Below are positions 26,735 through 35,510 of a stretch of DNA of 64,000 nucleotides, one piece after another. Origin of the DNA: Terriglobales bacterium. GTDB taxonomy: Bacteria; Acidobacteriota; Terriglobia; Terriglobales; Acidobacteriaceae. The stretch covers positions 310,001 through 374,000 of the forward strand of contig JAICWP010000001.1 of assembly GCA_025934735.1 (NCBI GenBank). Direction: 5' to 3'. The notes below the pieces were generated by a model. The model saw only the letters and a list, made by a program, of their open reading frames with translations. It was not told the DNA's origin and ran no database searches. A program made the position numbers and the translations under genes. Position 1 is the first letter of the stretch, and each line of letters starts with the position of its first letter.

Positions 26735-27405
26735 TGCTGCTTGGCAAATATTTCCGCATCGGAACGGCGAATATAGTTAGCTTCCAGGTCGGCTGGAGAA
26801 ATCGTTTCCCTTGCCAGCAGCTTTTTCAGACCGATTCGCGCAAGAGCGTCGCTGCGCGGATACTCAACCGCGAGCGCCTCCAGTCCGTGCTTTTGCGTCC
26901 AGCGCACCACCGGTTCGTCAGGCGTGACCACCGGAGCGAGTTTGCCTCTCGCCAGAGCTACCAATTCTTCTTCATTTAACAAGCTTTCGCGTTCCAGCCG
27001 CGCATGTCCGGCAAAAACCTCGTACTCCCCGGCATAAACCTCGCCCCGCCCGGCATCGAGCGCCACGACGACTTGCGCCTCGACCTGTGCAGATACGGCA
27101 AGCACCTCGAGCAGCGACACGGCGGCAATAGGCTTCTGCAGTACTTCCGCGAGGCCCTTGATTGCCGCCAGGCCAACGCGCAGTCCGGTAAACGATCCCG
27201 GGCCGGAGGCGACCACGAATCCGTCCAGATTGTGCTTGGAAAAGCCATGCCGCTGGATAAGGTCGGCAATCTGCGGCACCAGTTGCGCGGAAAACGTGCC
27301 CCCGGCCAGGGGGACAACCTCCAAGCTCTCGAAGCTTTTCTGGTCACCACGGGCCAGCGCAATGCTGCCATGCTTGCCGGATGTGTCGGCCGCCAGCAGC
27401 AGCAT
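26731..27405 (-). CDS. tsaB: tRNA t6A biosynthesis protein TsaB
   Basis: A 224-residue ASKHA-fold protein: LLLAADTSGKHGSIAL at the N-terminus, FVVASGPGSFTGLRVGLAAIKGLA in mid-sequence and VVVALDAGRGEVYAG. With TsaD and TsaE it transfers the threonylcarbamoyl group to A37 of ANN-decoding tRNAs. The ATG at 27405 lies 2 nt after the mce stop. The start at 27435 would run into mce. A RimI-like gene, often next to tsaB elsewhere, is 7 kb away here. Confidence 0.92.
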   Translation of the reverse strand: MLLLAADTSGKHGSIALARGDQKSFESLEVVPLAGGTFSAQLVPQIADLIQRHGFSKHNLDGFVVASGPGSFTGLRVGLAAIKGLAEVLQKPIAAVSLLEVLAVSAQVEAQVVVALDAGRGEVYAGEYEVFAGHARLERESLLNEEELVALARGKLAPVVTPDEPVVRWTQKHGLEALAVEYPRSDALARIGLKKLLARETISPADLEANYIRRSDAEIFAKQQ

Positions 27406-27407
27406 GG

Positions 27408-27815
27408 TCAAACGCCCTGGGGCGGGTCTTCGCAAAGTTCGAGCAGAACGCCGCCGGTGCTCGAGGGATGAACGAACACGTAGAGATGGCCGCCGGCGCC
27501 GACCTTGATGTCCTCGGAGATCAGGCGTGTGCCCTTTTGTTTCAGCCGTTCCACGGTGGCGGCCAGATCGTTCACGCGCAGCGCGATGTGGTGCAGCCCC
27601 TCGCCCCGCTTGGCGATGAAGCGGGCGATGGTCGAATCTGAGGAGGTCGCCTCCAGCAGTTCGATGCGGCTCTCGCCCACCGGCACCATCGCCAAATGCA
27701 CCTGCTCGCCTTCCACTGTCTCCTCGCCGACGACTTCGAGTCCCAGGTTCTCATAAAATTTGCGGGCGGCGGCCAGCGACTTGACGGCGACTCCCAGATG
27801 GTCAATGTCGAACAT
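27408..27815 (-). CDS. mce: Methylmalonyl-CoA epimerase
   Basis: A 135-residue single VOC-domain protein: IDHLGVAVKSL (metal His), GEQVHLAMVPVGESRIELLE, LHHIALRVND (metal His) and VLLELCE (metal Glu), the usual ligand set of the epimerase. It interconverts (S)- and (R)-methylmalonyl-CoA in propionyl-CoA metabolism. The ATG at 27815 is the start of the conserved fold and lies inside the last 14 bp of meaB. Pairing with meaB strongly supports the methylmalonyl assignment over other VOC enzymes. Confidence 0.92.
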   Translation of the reverse strand: MFDIDHLGVAVKSLAAARKFYENLGLEVVGEETVEGEQVHLAMVPVGESRIELLEATSSDSTIARFIAKRGEGLHHIALRVNDLAATVERLKQKGTRLISEDIKVGAGGHLYVFVHPSSTGGVLLELCEDPPQGV

Positions 27816-28767
27816 CGTTTTTCCCCAGGCTGGCAACAATCTCTTCTACTAGAGAATACGGGTCGCGCTTGTGCTCGGCAACTTCAGCGGCGTAGCGGCT
27901 GATTTCCTCTTCGCCCAGTTGCTCGCGCACCACGCGCCGTAACAGCGCATCGCGCAGCATCTCCAGCAGGCGGTCATGCCAGTGGCGCGCGCGTTTTTTG
28001 ACAACCAGATTGTGCTTGGCCAGATAGGCTTCGTAATCGGCGATAGCCTTGGCCAGTTCGGCGGTGCCCGCGCCCTCGGTAGCCACTGTCTTGATGATGG
28101 GCGGGCTCCAGTTATCCTGGCGCGCGGCCAGCGACTGCATGGCGCGAATTTCGCGCTCCACGCGCTCCGCGCCCTCGCGGTCGCTCTTGTTGATGACGAA
28201 AATGTCGGCAATCTCCATGATGCCGGCCTTGATGGTCTGCACGTCATCGCCCATGCCGGGCACAAGAATGACCACGGTGACATCGGCCAGGCGGACGATG
28301 TCCACCTCGTCCTGGCCCACTCCCACAGTTTCAATAAGCACCAGGTCGCGCCCGGAAGCGTCGAGCACCGTGGCCACATCGGCGGTGGTGCCGGCCAGGC
28401 CGCCCAGCGAGCCGCGCGTCGCCATGCTGCGGATGTAGATGCCGGCATCGGCATGGTCGGCCTGCATGCGGATGCGGTCGCCCAGAATGGCGCCGCCGCT
28501 GAAAGGGCTGGTCGGGTCCACCGCGATGATGCCGACCGTGTGCTGCTGCTTGCGGTATTCGCGGGCGAGTTGGTCCACGAGCGTGCTCTTGCCCGCGCCG
28601 GGGGCGCCGGTCATGCCGATAACGCGGGCGCGTCCGCTGTGGGGAAAAAGCGCGCGCAACAGCTGCGAGGATTCCGGCGAGCGGTTTTCGACGGCGGTGA
28701 TCACCCGCGCCAGGGTGCGCGGGTCGCCGCTGCGAAGGCGGTTAACAGTGTCAGGTGCAAGTTTCAA
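27802..28767 (-). CDS. meaB: Methylmalonyl-CoA mutase-associated GTPase MeaB (ArgK)
   Basis: A 321-residue G3E-family GTPase: Walker A GAPGAGKST (54-62), AVDPTSPFSGGAILGDRIRM, ETVGVGQDE (switch/Walker B region) and the NKSD base-recognition motif. It protects and reloads the B12-dependent methylmalonyl-CoA mutase. The start is TTG within a CAAGTTTCAAG repeat; no ATG or GTG is available before the conserved region, so the start is uncertain by a few residues. It is followed by overlapping mce, but the mutase genes are not in the window. Confidence 0.93.
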   Translation of the reverse strand: MKLAPDTVNRLRSGDPRTLARVITAVENRSPESSQLLRALFPHSGRARVIGMTGAPGAGKSTLVDQLAREYRKQQHTVGIIAVDPTSPFSGGAILGDRIRMQADHADAGIYIRSMATRGSLGGLAGTTADVATVLDASGRDLVLIETVGVGQDEVDIVRLADVTVVILVPGMGDDVQTIKAGIMEIADIFVINKSDREGAERVEREIRAMQSLAARQDNWSPPIIKTVATEGAGTAELAKAIADYEAYLAKHNLVVKKRARHWHDRLLEMLRDALLRRVVREQLGEEEISRYAAEVAEHKRDPYSLVEEIVASLGKNDVRH

Positions 28768-28780
28768 GTTTCAAGTTTCC
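28758..28780. repeat. AAGTTTC heptamer tandem repeat
   Basis: Three head-to-tail copies of AAGTTTC(7 bp). It overlaps the presumed TTG start and ribosome-site region of meaB. Confidence 0.6.
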
Positions 28781-28819
28781 AGTGACGCGCCCGACTGGCG
28801 CACGTGAGTTGAACACCAT

Positions 28820-29260
28820 TTACATCTTCAGAATGCGTCGCGCCAGGCCGCCGAGGACCGGATAGCTGGCCCATTCGCCGCGGCCAGCCTTGATGCCATA
28901 GACGATGGCGACCACCAATAGCAGACCCCACCAGCCAAACATGAATAGCCACATGAGCGGAAACATAACGAACATTGCCGTCGGCGGGGGTTGGTTCGGC
29001 CCCGGGTGGGCAGTCGCGACGGTTGCGAAGAAACTTGCGAAGAAAGCGGCCATGAACAATATCCACACACAAACCGCAGTCACCTGTAAGAGGAGCGCCT
29101 GCAGCGCATGAAACGACACGAATCGCGACTGTCGCTTCATGATGAAGATAATCAAAGGCGCAATCCACCAACCCACCACCTGCAACACGTGGGCGAGCGT
29201 GGCCATGGTCTTGTCTTCATCGGTGACTGCGGGCTGCGGGGTGGCGGCGAAGTCGGCCAT
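28820..29260 (-). CDS. DUF4870-family membrane protein
   Basis: A 146-residue protein with three to four predicted transmembrane helices: LAHVLQVVGWWIAPLIIFIMK, ALLLQVTAVCVWILFMAAFF, and FVMFPLMWLFMFGWWGLLLVVAIVYGI. The motif KRQSRFVSFHALQALLLQ is the usual DUF4870 pattern (R/S-x-F-V-x-x-H-A-x-Q-A). Function is unknown. It lies 6 bp downstream of the acyl-CoA dehydrogenase gene on the same strand and could be cotranscribed with it and meaB. Confidence 0.85.
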   Translation of the reverse strand: MADFAATPQPAVTDEDKTMATLAHVLQVVGWWIAPLIIFIMKRQSRFVSFHALQALLLQVTAVCVWILFMAAFFASFFATVATAHPGPNQPPPTAMFVMFPLMWLFMFGWWGLLLVVAIVYGIKAGRGEWASYPVLGGLARRILKM

Positions 29261-29266
29261 AAGCTG

Positions 29267-30409
29267 TCAGTCTTTAAGGATTTGCCGCGCGATTACCATG
29301 CGCTGAATTTCGCTGGTGCCTTCCCCGATGGTGCATAGCTTCACGTCGCGGTAGAACTTTTCCGCGGGATAGTCCTTGATGAACCCATAGCCGCCGTGAA
29401 TCTGCACTCCCTCATTGGCGCATTTGACCGCCACCTCGCTGGCATAGAGCTTGGCCATGGACGACTCCAGCGTGGTCTTCATGCCTGCATCCTTCATAGA
29501 GGCGGAGCGCATGGTGAGCAGGCGGGCGGCATCAATTTCAGTGGCCATATCGGCCAGCTTCCACTGGATTGCCTGGAAATCGCTGATGGCGCGGCCAAAC
29601 TGCTTGCGCTGCTTGGAATAATTCAGCGCCGCTTCGTAGGCGCCCTGGGCCATGCCCAGGGAGAGCGCGGCGATGGAGATGCGCCCGCCATCGAGTACAC
29701 GCATAGCGTCAATAAAGCCGTTGCCCTCGGCGCCGACCAGGTTTTCCTCGGGGATCAGGCAGTCTTCGAAGATCAGTTCGGCGGTGTCACTGGCGCGCAG
29801 GCCCAGCTTGTTTTCCTTTTTGCCCGGGCGAAATCCCTTGGTCCCTTTTTCCACGATGAAGGCGGAAAGACCATGAGTATGGGCGGCGCGATCGGTGACC
29901 GCGATCACCACCAGCACATCGGCGTAGTGGCCGTTGGTGCAAAAAGTTTTGGTGCCGTTCAGGATCCAGCCATGCTTGTTGCGCACGGCGCTCATGCGGG
30001 CGCTGCCTGCGTCAGAACCGGAGCCGGGCTCAGTCAGTCCCCAGGCGCCGATGAACTCACCCGACGCCAAGCGCGGCAGATATTTGTGCTTCTGCTGCTC
30101 GTTGCCGGCGAGAAAAATGTGGTTCGCGCATAGCGAGGTGTGCGCGGCCACGATGATGCCAACCGACCCGTCCACCCGCGAAAGTTCTTCGATGGCGGTG
30201 ACGTATTCCACATAGCCCATGCCGGCGCCGCCCAGTTCGGGCGGGAAGACCACGCCCATCAGGCCAAGCTTGCCCAGTTCCTTGATGGTGGCCAGCGGAA
30301 ACTCGCCCGCCTCATCCCACTTCATAACGTTGGGCAGGATTTCACGCTCGGCGAATTCGCGCACGCTACGCCGGAGTTGCTGCTGTTCCTCGCTTAGCTG
30401 AAAGTCCAA
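29267..30409 (-). CDS. Acyl-CoA dehydrogenase
   Basis: A 380-residue flavoenzyme with the full family layout. An N-terminal helical domain ([20 protein letters not shown]), the middle beta-domain with [15 protein letters not shown] and [11 protein letters not shown], and the C-terminal domain with [20 protein letters not shown] are followed by [15 protein letters not shown], whose Glu is in the position of the catalytic base. It probably oxidises short- or branched-chain acyl-CoA; the exact substrate is not readable. The TTG start at 30409 is preceded by GGGAGG 7 nt upstream. An ATG at 30442 would add 11 residues. Confidence 0.92.
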   Translation of the reverse strand: MDFQLSEEQQQLRRSVREFAEREILPNVMKWDEAGEFPLATIKELGKLGLMGVVFPPELGGAGMGYVEYVTAIEELSRVDGSVGIIVAAHTSLCANHIFLAGNEQQKHKYLPRLASGEFIGAWGLTEPGSGSDAGSARMSAVRNKHGWILNGTKTFCTNGHYADVLVVIAVTDRAAHTHGLSAFIVEKGTKGFRPGKKENKLGLRASDTAELIFEDCLIPEENLVGAEGNGFIDAMRVLDGGRISIAALSLGMAQGAYEAALNYSKQRKQFGRAISDFQAIQWKLADMATEIDAARLLTMRSASMKDAGMKTTLESSMAKLYASEVAVKCANEGVQIHGGYGFIKDYPAEKFYRDVKLCTIGEGTSEIQRMVIARQILKD

Positions 30410-30628
30410 AACCGTTACCTCCCTGGAGAGGAGACATAACAAGTTACGTCTTCACCACGGCAAAAACATTTTATTAGAACACACGGCGGAAGTCAGGGGG
30501 AAGGAGCGCGAGACTGAGCGAGCGATTTTAAGCCGGTGCGTGGAAACTGGAGCTGGCAATGGAGGCAAGACTTGATCCCAGACGCGATAATTCAAGCCTT
30601 AAGCAGTCGCCGCACACCCACCGAAATA

Positions 30629-30856
30629 TCACCTTGCGCCAATCGCGCTGAGAATTTCCTGGGTTGTCGGCATGTGGCCGGCCTGCTTTCTGGAAAACAC
30701 CAGCTTGCCGTCGGCAAATATGTCCAGCACGCCGCCGCCTCCCATCCGGAGCTTTACTTTGTCCACTCCGGGCTGTTGTTCCAGTTCGCGCTTCAGGCTC
30801 CCGGCCTGATGGCGAATGTCGGCTCAAAGAAAGCAGCGCTTGATTTCAATTTTCAT
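30629..30856 (-). CDS. Candidate selenoprotein, Rdx family (SelW/SelT/SelH-like), UGA read as Sec at codon 11
   Basis: Reading from the ATG at 30856, the frame gives MKIEIKRCFL, then an in-frame TGA (30824-30826), then ADIRHQAGSLKRELEQQ and on to a second TGA at 30629. With the first TGA as selenocysteine the product has 75 residues. It matches the Rdx thioredoxin-like fold throughout: beta-strand, C8-F-L-U11 (the CxxU/CxxC redox motif of the family), a helix, then GGGGVLDIFADGKLVFSRKQAG, the family's conserved GxxxVxxxGxLxxSxKxxG end. A SECIS-like hairpin follows the TGA. A cysteine-to-stop mutation is the alternative reading. The sel genes are not in this window. It lies alone between the acyl-CoA dehydrogenase and threonine aldolase genes. 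Confidence 0.75.
30793..30809 (-). promoter_or_regulatory. SECIS-like stem-loop downstream of the in-frame UGA
   Basis: In the minus-strand transcript, 14 nt after the UGA, UCAGGC pairs perfectly with GCCUGA around a CGGGA loop. Known bacterial SECIS elements are short hairpins inside the coding region whose apical loop lies about 16-37 nt after UGA and has a G among its first two bases. Here the loop begins 20 nt after UGA, with G second. Loss of this hairpin in homologues with Cys would support the role. Confidence 0.65.
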
Positions 30857-30895
30857 GGTTACCCTATCCATACCAATTTAGATGCCACGCACACA

Positions 30896-31015
30896 AAAGT
30901 AGTCAGGAGCCAGCAGTCAGGAGTCAGCTGAAAGCCAAGCGCACGGGGCGGACATTAATGGCCCAATTGCTTGTTCACTCTATACCTCTGCGTCCTCCGC
31001 GTCCTCTGCGGTTTT
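30896..31015. repeat. GTCAGGAGCCAGCAGTCAGG and CTCTGCGTCCTCCGCGTCCT repeats
   Basis: Two repeat types follow one another between the Rdx gene and the threonine aldolase gene. The first, AGTCAGGAGCCAGCAGTCAG (about 30899-30926), resembles 53833-53850. The second, CTCTGCGTCCTCCGCG repeating into CCTCTGCGGTTTT (30985-31014), is of the AACCGCAGAGGACGC type also at 12998-13156 and 53881-53969. Confidence 0.6.
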
Positions 31016-31053
31016 AATTGTGGGATATTCAAGCGGGTGCTATACAGCTTCGG

Positions 31054-32136
31054 TCAATCGGCGGCGCCGACGCGACGGCCATGCCCGCACATGGCTTGCA
31101 CAGCTTCCAGAGCGCGGGTGCAGCCGGCGCGGTCCACATCCATGTGGGTGACCATGCGGATATGCTCGGAATCAATGCCGCTGGCCAGCACGCCGTGTTC
31201 GGCCAGCTTCTTGCAGATGTCGAACGAGGTCATGCCTGTCCCGGCAACATTGAATACCAGAATGTTGGTGATGACCTTGCTCGCATCCAGGCGGAGGCCG
31301 GGAATTTGTGCCAGGCCCGCAGCCACAAATTTGGCGTTGGCGTGGTCCTCGGCCAGGCGTGCCGGCATTTTTTCCAGCGCGATCAGCCCGGCGGCGGCCA
31401 GCACGCCGGCTTGGCGCATGCCTCCGCCCAGCGACTTGCGGTAAACCCGCGCCTGGTCTATGAAGGCGCGGCTTCCCACCAGCAGAGATCCCACCGGCGC
31501 GCCCAGTCCCTTAGAAAGGCAGAACATCACCGAATCGGCTTTCCCGCTGATTTGGGCAACTGGCTTGCCCAGCGCAGTGGCGGCATTAAAGATCCGTGCG
31601 CCATCGAGATGGACCGGCAAACCCGCCTGATGCGCCCGCTCACAGATGTCGTTGAAAACCTCCGCCGGGTAAACCGTCCCGCCGGCCATGTTGTGGGTGT
31701 TCTCCAGCGAGATCAGCCCGGTCTGGGCGCGGTAATAAATTTTCGGCGCAATCGCCCGCTCAACGCGGTCCCAGGTGAGAATGCCGTCGAGCGCGGGCAC
31801 CGGGCGAGCCAGGCAGCCGGAAAAATGCGCCAGCATGGCCATTTCATAATTGAAAATGTGGGCGCGTTCCTCGCAGATAATTTCCTGTCCGGGCCTGGTG
31901 TGGACCTTGATCGCGATCTGGTTGCCCATGGTGCCGCTGGGTACGAAGAGGGCGGCTTCGCGGCCAAAGATTTTCGCCGCCCGATGTTCCAACCGATTGA
32001 CGGTGGGGTCTTCGCCGTAAACGTCGTCGCCCACCTCGGCTTCGGCCATGGCGCGTCGCATCTCCGGGGTGGGCCGGGTGACGGTGTCGCTGCGCAAGTC
32101 AACGATCGAGGGTCGAGGCTCGCTTTGGGAGGGCAT
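31054..32136 (-). CDS. ltaE: Low-specificity L-threonine aldolase
   Basis: A 360-residue PLP enzyme: [60 protein letters not shown] and the Schiff-base Lys in [15 protein letters not shown]. It cleaves L-threonine/allo-threonine to glycine and acetaldehyde. The ATG at 32136 gives the normal N-terminus. A longer frame from 32385 passes through intergenic repeats and is rejected. Confidence 0.93.
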   Translation of the reverse strand: MPSQSEPRPSIVDLRSDTVTRPTPEMRRAMAEAEVGDDVYGEDPTVNRLEHRAAKIFGREAALFVPSGTMGNQIAIKVHTRPGQEIICEERAHIFNYEMAMLAHFSGCLARPVPALDGILTWDRVERAIAPKIYYRAQTGLISLENTHNMAGGTVYPAEVFNDICERAHQAGLPVHLDGARIFNAATALGKPVAQISGKADSVMFCLSKGLGAPVGSLLVGSRAFIDQARVYRKSLGGGMRQAGVLAAAGLIALEKMPARLAEDHANAKFVAAGLAQIPGLRLDASKVITNILVFNVAGTGMTSFDICKKLAEHGVLASGIDSEHIRMVTHMDVDRAGCTRALEAVQAMCGHGRRVGAAD

Positions 32137-32362
32137 AGGCAGTTGGCAATCAGCATCAGCCAGTAGGGCACTTATGCTGCCGCTGCAAGAAAAGTCTAAT
32201 GAAAGATGCGGGCGAGGGTCAAAGTCAACAAGAATGTCTGCGGGGTGGGGCCCTCCTACGTCCTGGGGCCGCGGCAGGCTAAATGCCTGGGGCCGGAAGG
32301 CCCTCAGTATGACGCCGAAGGTTCCAACTCCTCTGCTGTGTAGCGGACAAGGGCCTGCGTTC
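32137..32362. other. Intergenic region between hemW and ltaE
   Basis: No gene is seen. It holds an imperfect hairpin (CTGGGGCC, GGAA loop, GGCCCTCAG, 32287-32307) inside a GCAGGCTAAATGCCTGGGG stretch that looks like a mobile intergenic element, and a short GGCAATCAGCATCAGCCAG run near the ltaE start. Confidence 0.4.
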
Positions 32363-33643
32363 CTACATCCGCGCGGCCGTGTCACACGCCAGGAAGCGCT
32401 GGAATACTTCGTTGGACAGGAGTCGTCCGTTGTCGGTCAAACGAATGTTGCTGCCGGCCCGCTCCAGCAAGCCGTCAGCACACAGGTGGGCGACCGTATC
32501 CTCCAGTTCGGCAGGCAAGCCAAAGCGCAACGCGATGGTGCGCAGGTCCACTCCGCGATTGAGGCGTAGTCCCAAAAAGAACGCTTCTTCGCGCGCTTCC
32601 GCCCAGGAGACCGGCATCTTTTTCAGCGCAGCGCCCGCGAGAAATTCTTCCAGCGAATCCGAGGTGGAGAAGCGCACCGCCTCCACATTGGCCTGAGATA
32701 CGTCACAGGGACGATTGCCGCCGTTATCGCCAGGCGTATCTCCGGGCCGCGAGCGCATCGGGTGAGCTCGCAACAATGTGTAGGCGTCGGCAGACGCTTC
32801 CAGCATAGAGTGGGCATCCACTCCGAAGCCGAGATACGGCTGCCGTGTCCAATATTTCAGGTTGTGCCGCGAAACCGCGCCAGGGCGGGCGAAGTTGGAA
32901 ATCTCGTACTGGGCGATGCCTGCCACGTTCAACCGCCGGCAAGCTTCCACGTAGAAGTCGGCAATGGCATCCTCATTGGGCACAAAGTGGGCGTGATAGC
33001 GGATGCCACCGGCCATCAACTCCCGTCCCAGGCGTGAATCCTCATCCACCTCCAGCATGTACACGCTGGCGTGGGGCACACCACTGGCAATAACCTCGTC
33101 GAGAGAAATTGTCCAGCTCGCCGGAGTTTGATGGGGCAGGCCGGCGATCAGATCCAGGTTGATGTTGTGAATGCCGGCGGCGCGCAAGTGGGCGATGTCT
33201 TCAAGCACAGTAGCCCTCTTATGCTGGCGGCCCACGGCAGCGGCTTCGCCATCCACCATGGATTGCACTCCCAGGCTCACCCGGTTCACGCCGCAGCGGG
33301 CCAGGGTCCCCAGCATTCGTTCATCCAGGCTTCCGGGTGCGCACTCCACGGAGATTTCGGCGTCAGGCGCGATGGAAAACTGCTGGCGAATGGCGGCAAA
33401 AAGCCGCTGCAAGTCTTCGCCGGGCAGGATCGTGGGCGTGCCGCCGCCCAGGTAGATGGAGTCAATCGCAGGCTCGAAATGCCCTCCCATCACGGCCGCC
33501 GTGCCGGGCGCCTGCCTCATCTCCTCGCATACCCGGTCTACGTAGCGTGCAAATACCTTTTGGGAAAACACCCCCGAGGCAAAGTTGCAGTAGCTGCACT
33601 TAGTGCGGCAGAAGGGAACGGAAATGTACAATCCCAGCGGCAT
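32363..33643 (-). CDS. hemW: Radical SAM heme chaperone HemW
   Basis: A 426-residue protein beginning [19 protein letters not shown], the CxxxCxYC radical-SAM cluster in the form found in HemW and Hem[10 protein letters not shown] (SAM-binding GGGTP) and the later [22 protein letters not shown] and [10 protein letters not shown] motifs follow. HemW lacks the N-terminal extension of HemN coproporphyrinogen dehydrogenase, and this protein starts directly at the cluster, so HemW (heme transfer) is preferred. A 25-residue Gly/Asp/Asn-rich insertion lies near residue 300. It diverges from the fabF-like gene. Confidence 0.9.
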   Translation of the reverse strand: MPLGLYISVPFCRTKCSYCNFASGVFSQKVFARYVDRVCEEMRQAPGTAAVMGGHFEPAIDSIYLGGGTPTILPGEDLQRLFAAIRQQFSIAPDAEISVECAPGSLDERMLGTLARCGVNRVSLGVQSMVDGEAAAVGRQHKRATVLEDIAHLRAAGIHNINLDLIAGLPHQTPASWTISLDEVIASGVPHASVYMLEVDEDSRLGRELMAGGIRYHAHFVPNEDAIADFYVEACRRLNVAGIAQYEISNFARPGAVSRHNLKYWTRQPYLGFGVDAHSMLEASADAYTLLRAHPMRSRPGDTPGDNGGNRPCDVSQANVEAVRFSTSDSLEEFLAGAALKKMPVSWAEAREEAFFLGLRLNRGVDLRTIALRFGLPAELEDTVAHLCADGLLERAGSNIRLTDNGRLLSNEVFQRFLACDTAARM

Positions 33644-33734
33644 TCTCGTGTAACGAGTTGATTATCCCATTTTGGCGGGAAGAATTGTGCGCCGGGGCGT
33701 AACCGCAGCCCAGGTGCTCACATCTGAGTAAGTC

Positions 33735-34985
33735 ATGGCACGCGTGGTGATTACCGGGATGGGTGTGGTCAGTCCCAACGGGATTGGCCGGGAAGCGTTC
33801 TGCCGCGCGGTGCTGGCGGGCAAGAGCGGGGTGGCGCGCATCGCCAGCTTCGATCCCGGCAATCAGATGGTGCAAATCGCGGGTGAGGTCCGTGATTTCA
33901 ATGAGTTGGACTGGGTGGAGCCGCACGAACGCAAGCACGTTTCACGGGTGGTGCCACTGGCGGTGGCGGCCTGCTCGGAAGCGCTGCGCGACGCCGGCTT
34001 CGAGCACGAGCACATGTCTATCGAGGAGAAGCGTGACTTTGGCGTGATCCTGGGCACCGGCGGCGGGGCGCAGGAATTCTCCGAAGAGCAGTACCGGCTC
34101 TGGCATAGCGGCCAGATCAGGCATGTCAGCATCTTCTCCATTCCCAGCGGCACCATGGGCACGCAGTCCAGCGAAATCAGCATGCGCTTCGGATTCCGCG
34201 GCATGAGCCACGTGGTCACCAGCGGGTGCACCTCCTCCACCGATGCTCTGGGCTACGCTTTCCGGCACATTCAGGCCGGCATGCACTCCGCCATCCTGGT
34301 GGGTGGCGTGGACGCGCCCATCAAGCCGGGCATCATGAAGGGCTACATGCTTCTGCGGGCCCTGACCGCCAAGTGGAACGATGCTCCCGAGCGAGCCTCC
34401 CGTCCTTTCTCCGCCGACCGCGACGGCTTTGTGCTCTCCGAGGGCGCCTGGATGTTTGTGCTGGAGGAATACGAGCACGCGCGCGCCCGCGGAGCCCGCA
34501 TCTACGCTGAGGTGGCGGGCTGGGGCTCCACCTGCGAGGCCTACCACCGGGTGCGCATAGAGGAAAACGCGGAGGAACCGGCGCGCGCCATCGAGCTGGC
34601 CATGGAGGAAGCGGGCATTACCGCCAGGGATGTGCAGTACGTCAACCTGCACGGCACCTCTACGCAGCTGAATGACCGGGTGGAGACTCGCGCCCTAAAG
34701 TTGGTGTTGGACAAGCAAGCCGAGAGGACGCCGATGTCGGCGCTGAAATCGCAGATCGGCCATCCCCAGGGCGCCTGCGGGGCGGCCGGCGTGGCTGCCA
34801 CCCTGGTCGCCATGGAACACGGGCGCATTCCTCCCACCATCAATCTGGAGCAGCCCGATCCCGAGTGCGACCTCGACTACGTCCCCGACGTGGGGCGGGT
34901 CGCACAGATCGAGCACGCTATCTGCAACTGCGTGGCCTTCGGGTCGAAGAACTCGGCGCTGGTGCTGAGGAAGCTGGCTAGCTGA
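33735..34985 (+). CDS. fabF: Beta-ketoacyl-ACP synthase II-like protein
   Basis: A 416-residue thiolase-fold condensing enzyme with the Cys-His-His triad in place: VVTSGCTSSTDALG (Cys), VNLHGTSTQLND (His) and KSQIGHPQGACGAAG (His after Lys). KAS II enzymes elongate acyl-ACP in fatty-acid synthesis. The Cys-loop context (GCTSS) differs from the usual ACASG, so a dedicated rather than housekeeping synthase is possible. No acpP, fabG or fabD flanks it. It is divergently arranged with hemW. Confidence 0.87.
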   Translation: MARVVITGMGVVSPNGIGREAFCRAVLAGKSGVARIASFDPGNQMVQIAGEVRDFNELDWVEPHERKHVSRVVPLAVAACSEALRDAGFEHEHMSIEEKRDFGVILGTGGGAQEFSEEQYRLWHSGQIRHVSIFSIPSGTMGTQSSEISMRFGFRGMSHVVTSGCTSSTDALGYAFRHIQAGMHSAILVGGVDAPIKPGIMKGYMLLRALTAKWNDAPERASRPFSADRDGFVLSEGAWMFVLEEYEHARARGARIYAEVAGWGSTCEAYHRVRIEENAEEPARAIELAMEEAGITARDVQYVNLHGTSTQLNDRVETRALKLVLDKQAERTPMSALKSQIGHPQGACGAAGVAATLVAMEHGRIPPTINLEQPDPECDLDYVPDVGRVAQIEHAICNCVAFGSKNSALVLRKLAS

Positions 34986-35028
34986 CTAGCGGTCATCGCG
35001 CATGGCGTCGCCGAGGAATCTCGTGTCC

Positions 35029-35120
35029 AGTGACTACATGACTACGTTGTATCTAACTACGTTTATTTTCTGTGAGTTTGCGCAGTCAGACCCTGACTAT
35101 ACCTAACTACGTTGACTACG
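35029..35120. repeat. TGACTACG / TAACTACG short repeats
   Basis: Six or so loose copies of (T)GACTAC(G) or (T)AACTACG within 90 bases after the fabF-like stop. The unit is about 7-8 bp, similar in size to the heptamer repeats elsewhere in the window but with another sequence. Confidence 0.55.
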
Positions 35121-35255
35121 CTTGCGCCAGGCCATCTCGCGCCGATCCCGCCTGCTTGGCTGTCTGAACCATAAAAACGCCCACCCCCGCCTGTATGGAG
35201 AGCCATTCCCAAGGCGAAAGTGGGCTATATGCAGCGTCATCATCCGCAGCACGTT

Positions 35256-35289
35256 TGCTAAGGCTATGCTGCTGCTAAGGCTATGCTGC
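35256..35289. repeat. 17-bp perfect tandem duplication
   Basis: TGCTAAGGCTATGCTGC occurs twice head to tail (35256-35272 and 35273-35289). The second copy contains the stop codon and last codons of the DUF2934 gene on the minus strand, so the duplication created an extra copy of the gene's very end downstream of the stop. Confidence 0.85.
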
Positions 35290-35472
35290 CATCGTTTTGG
35301 CTTTCGCGGAAATCTCCGATTCCGCTTTCAGCCAATCATCCAAATCGTGACCGTCTTCTCTTCCGCGTTGTTCGTACAGCTCGTAGGCAAAATAGCGAAT
35401 CTGCTCCTGAATCATCTCAGGGGATGGAGCCGCTTCCGGTTTGGGAGTAGGAGTGCGTGTGGGATTCGGCAT
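35281..35472 (-). CDS. DUF2934 small protein
   Basis: A protein of 63 residues from the ATG at 35472, with a Pro/Thr-rich N-terminus and a C-terminal DUF2934 motif: IQEQIRYFAYELYEQRG, then HDLDDWLKAESEI. The family has unknown function and is common in Acidobacteriota and Proteobacteria. AGGAGG 9 nt before 35472 favours that start. An alternative ATG at 35514 overlaps the upstream gene's stop as ATGA and would add 14 residues. The 3' end lies in a 17-bp tandem duplication. Confidence 0.8.
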   Translation of the reverse strand: MPNPTRTPTPKPEAAPSPEMIQEQIRYFAYELYEQRGREDGHDLDDWLKAESEISAKAKTMAA

Positions 35473-35510
35473 CTTGATAATCCTCCTTGGTGTGGGAATC
35501 TGCATGTCAT

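Noticed and set aside
30629-30826. Reading the Rdx-like gene as an ordinary pseudogene with a nonsense mutation
   Set aside because: The stop lies exactly at the redox Cys/Sec position, the rest of the frame is intact with conserved family residues, and a SECIS-like hairpin follows. Kept as an alternative but considered less likely.
32137-32385. N-terminal extension of the threonine aldolase from an upstream start
   Set aside because: The extra residues have no relation to the family and come from intergenic repeat-like DNA; the ATG at 32136 gives the normal start.
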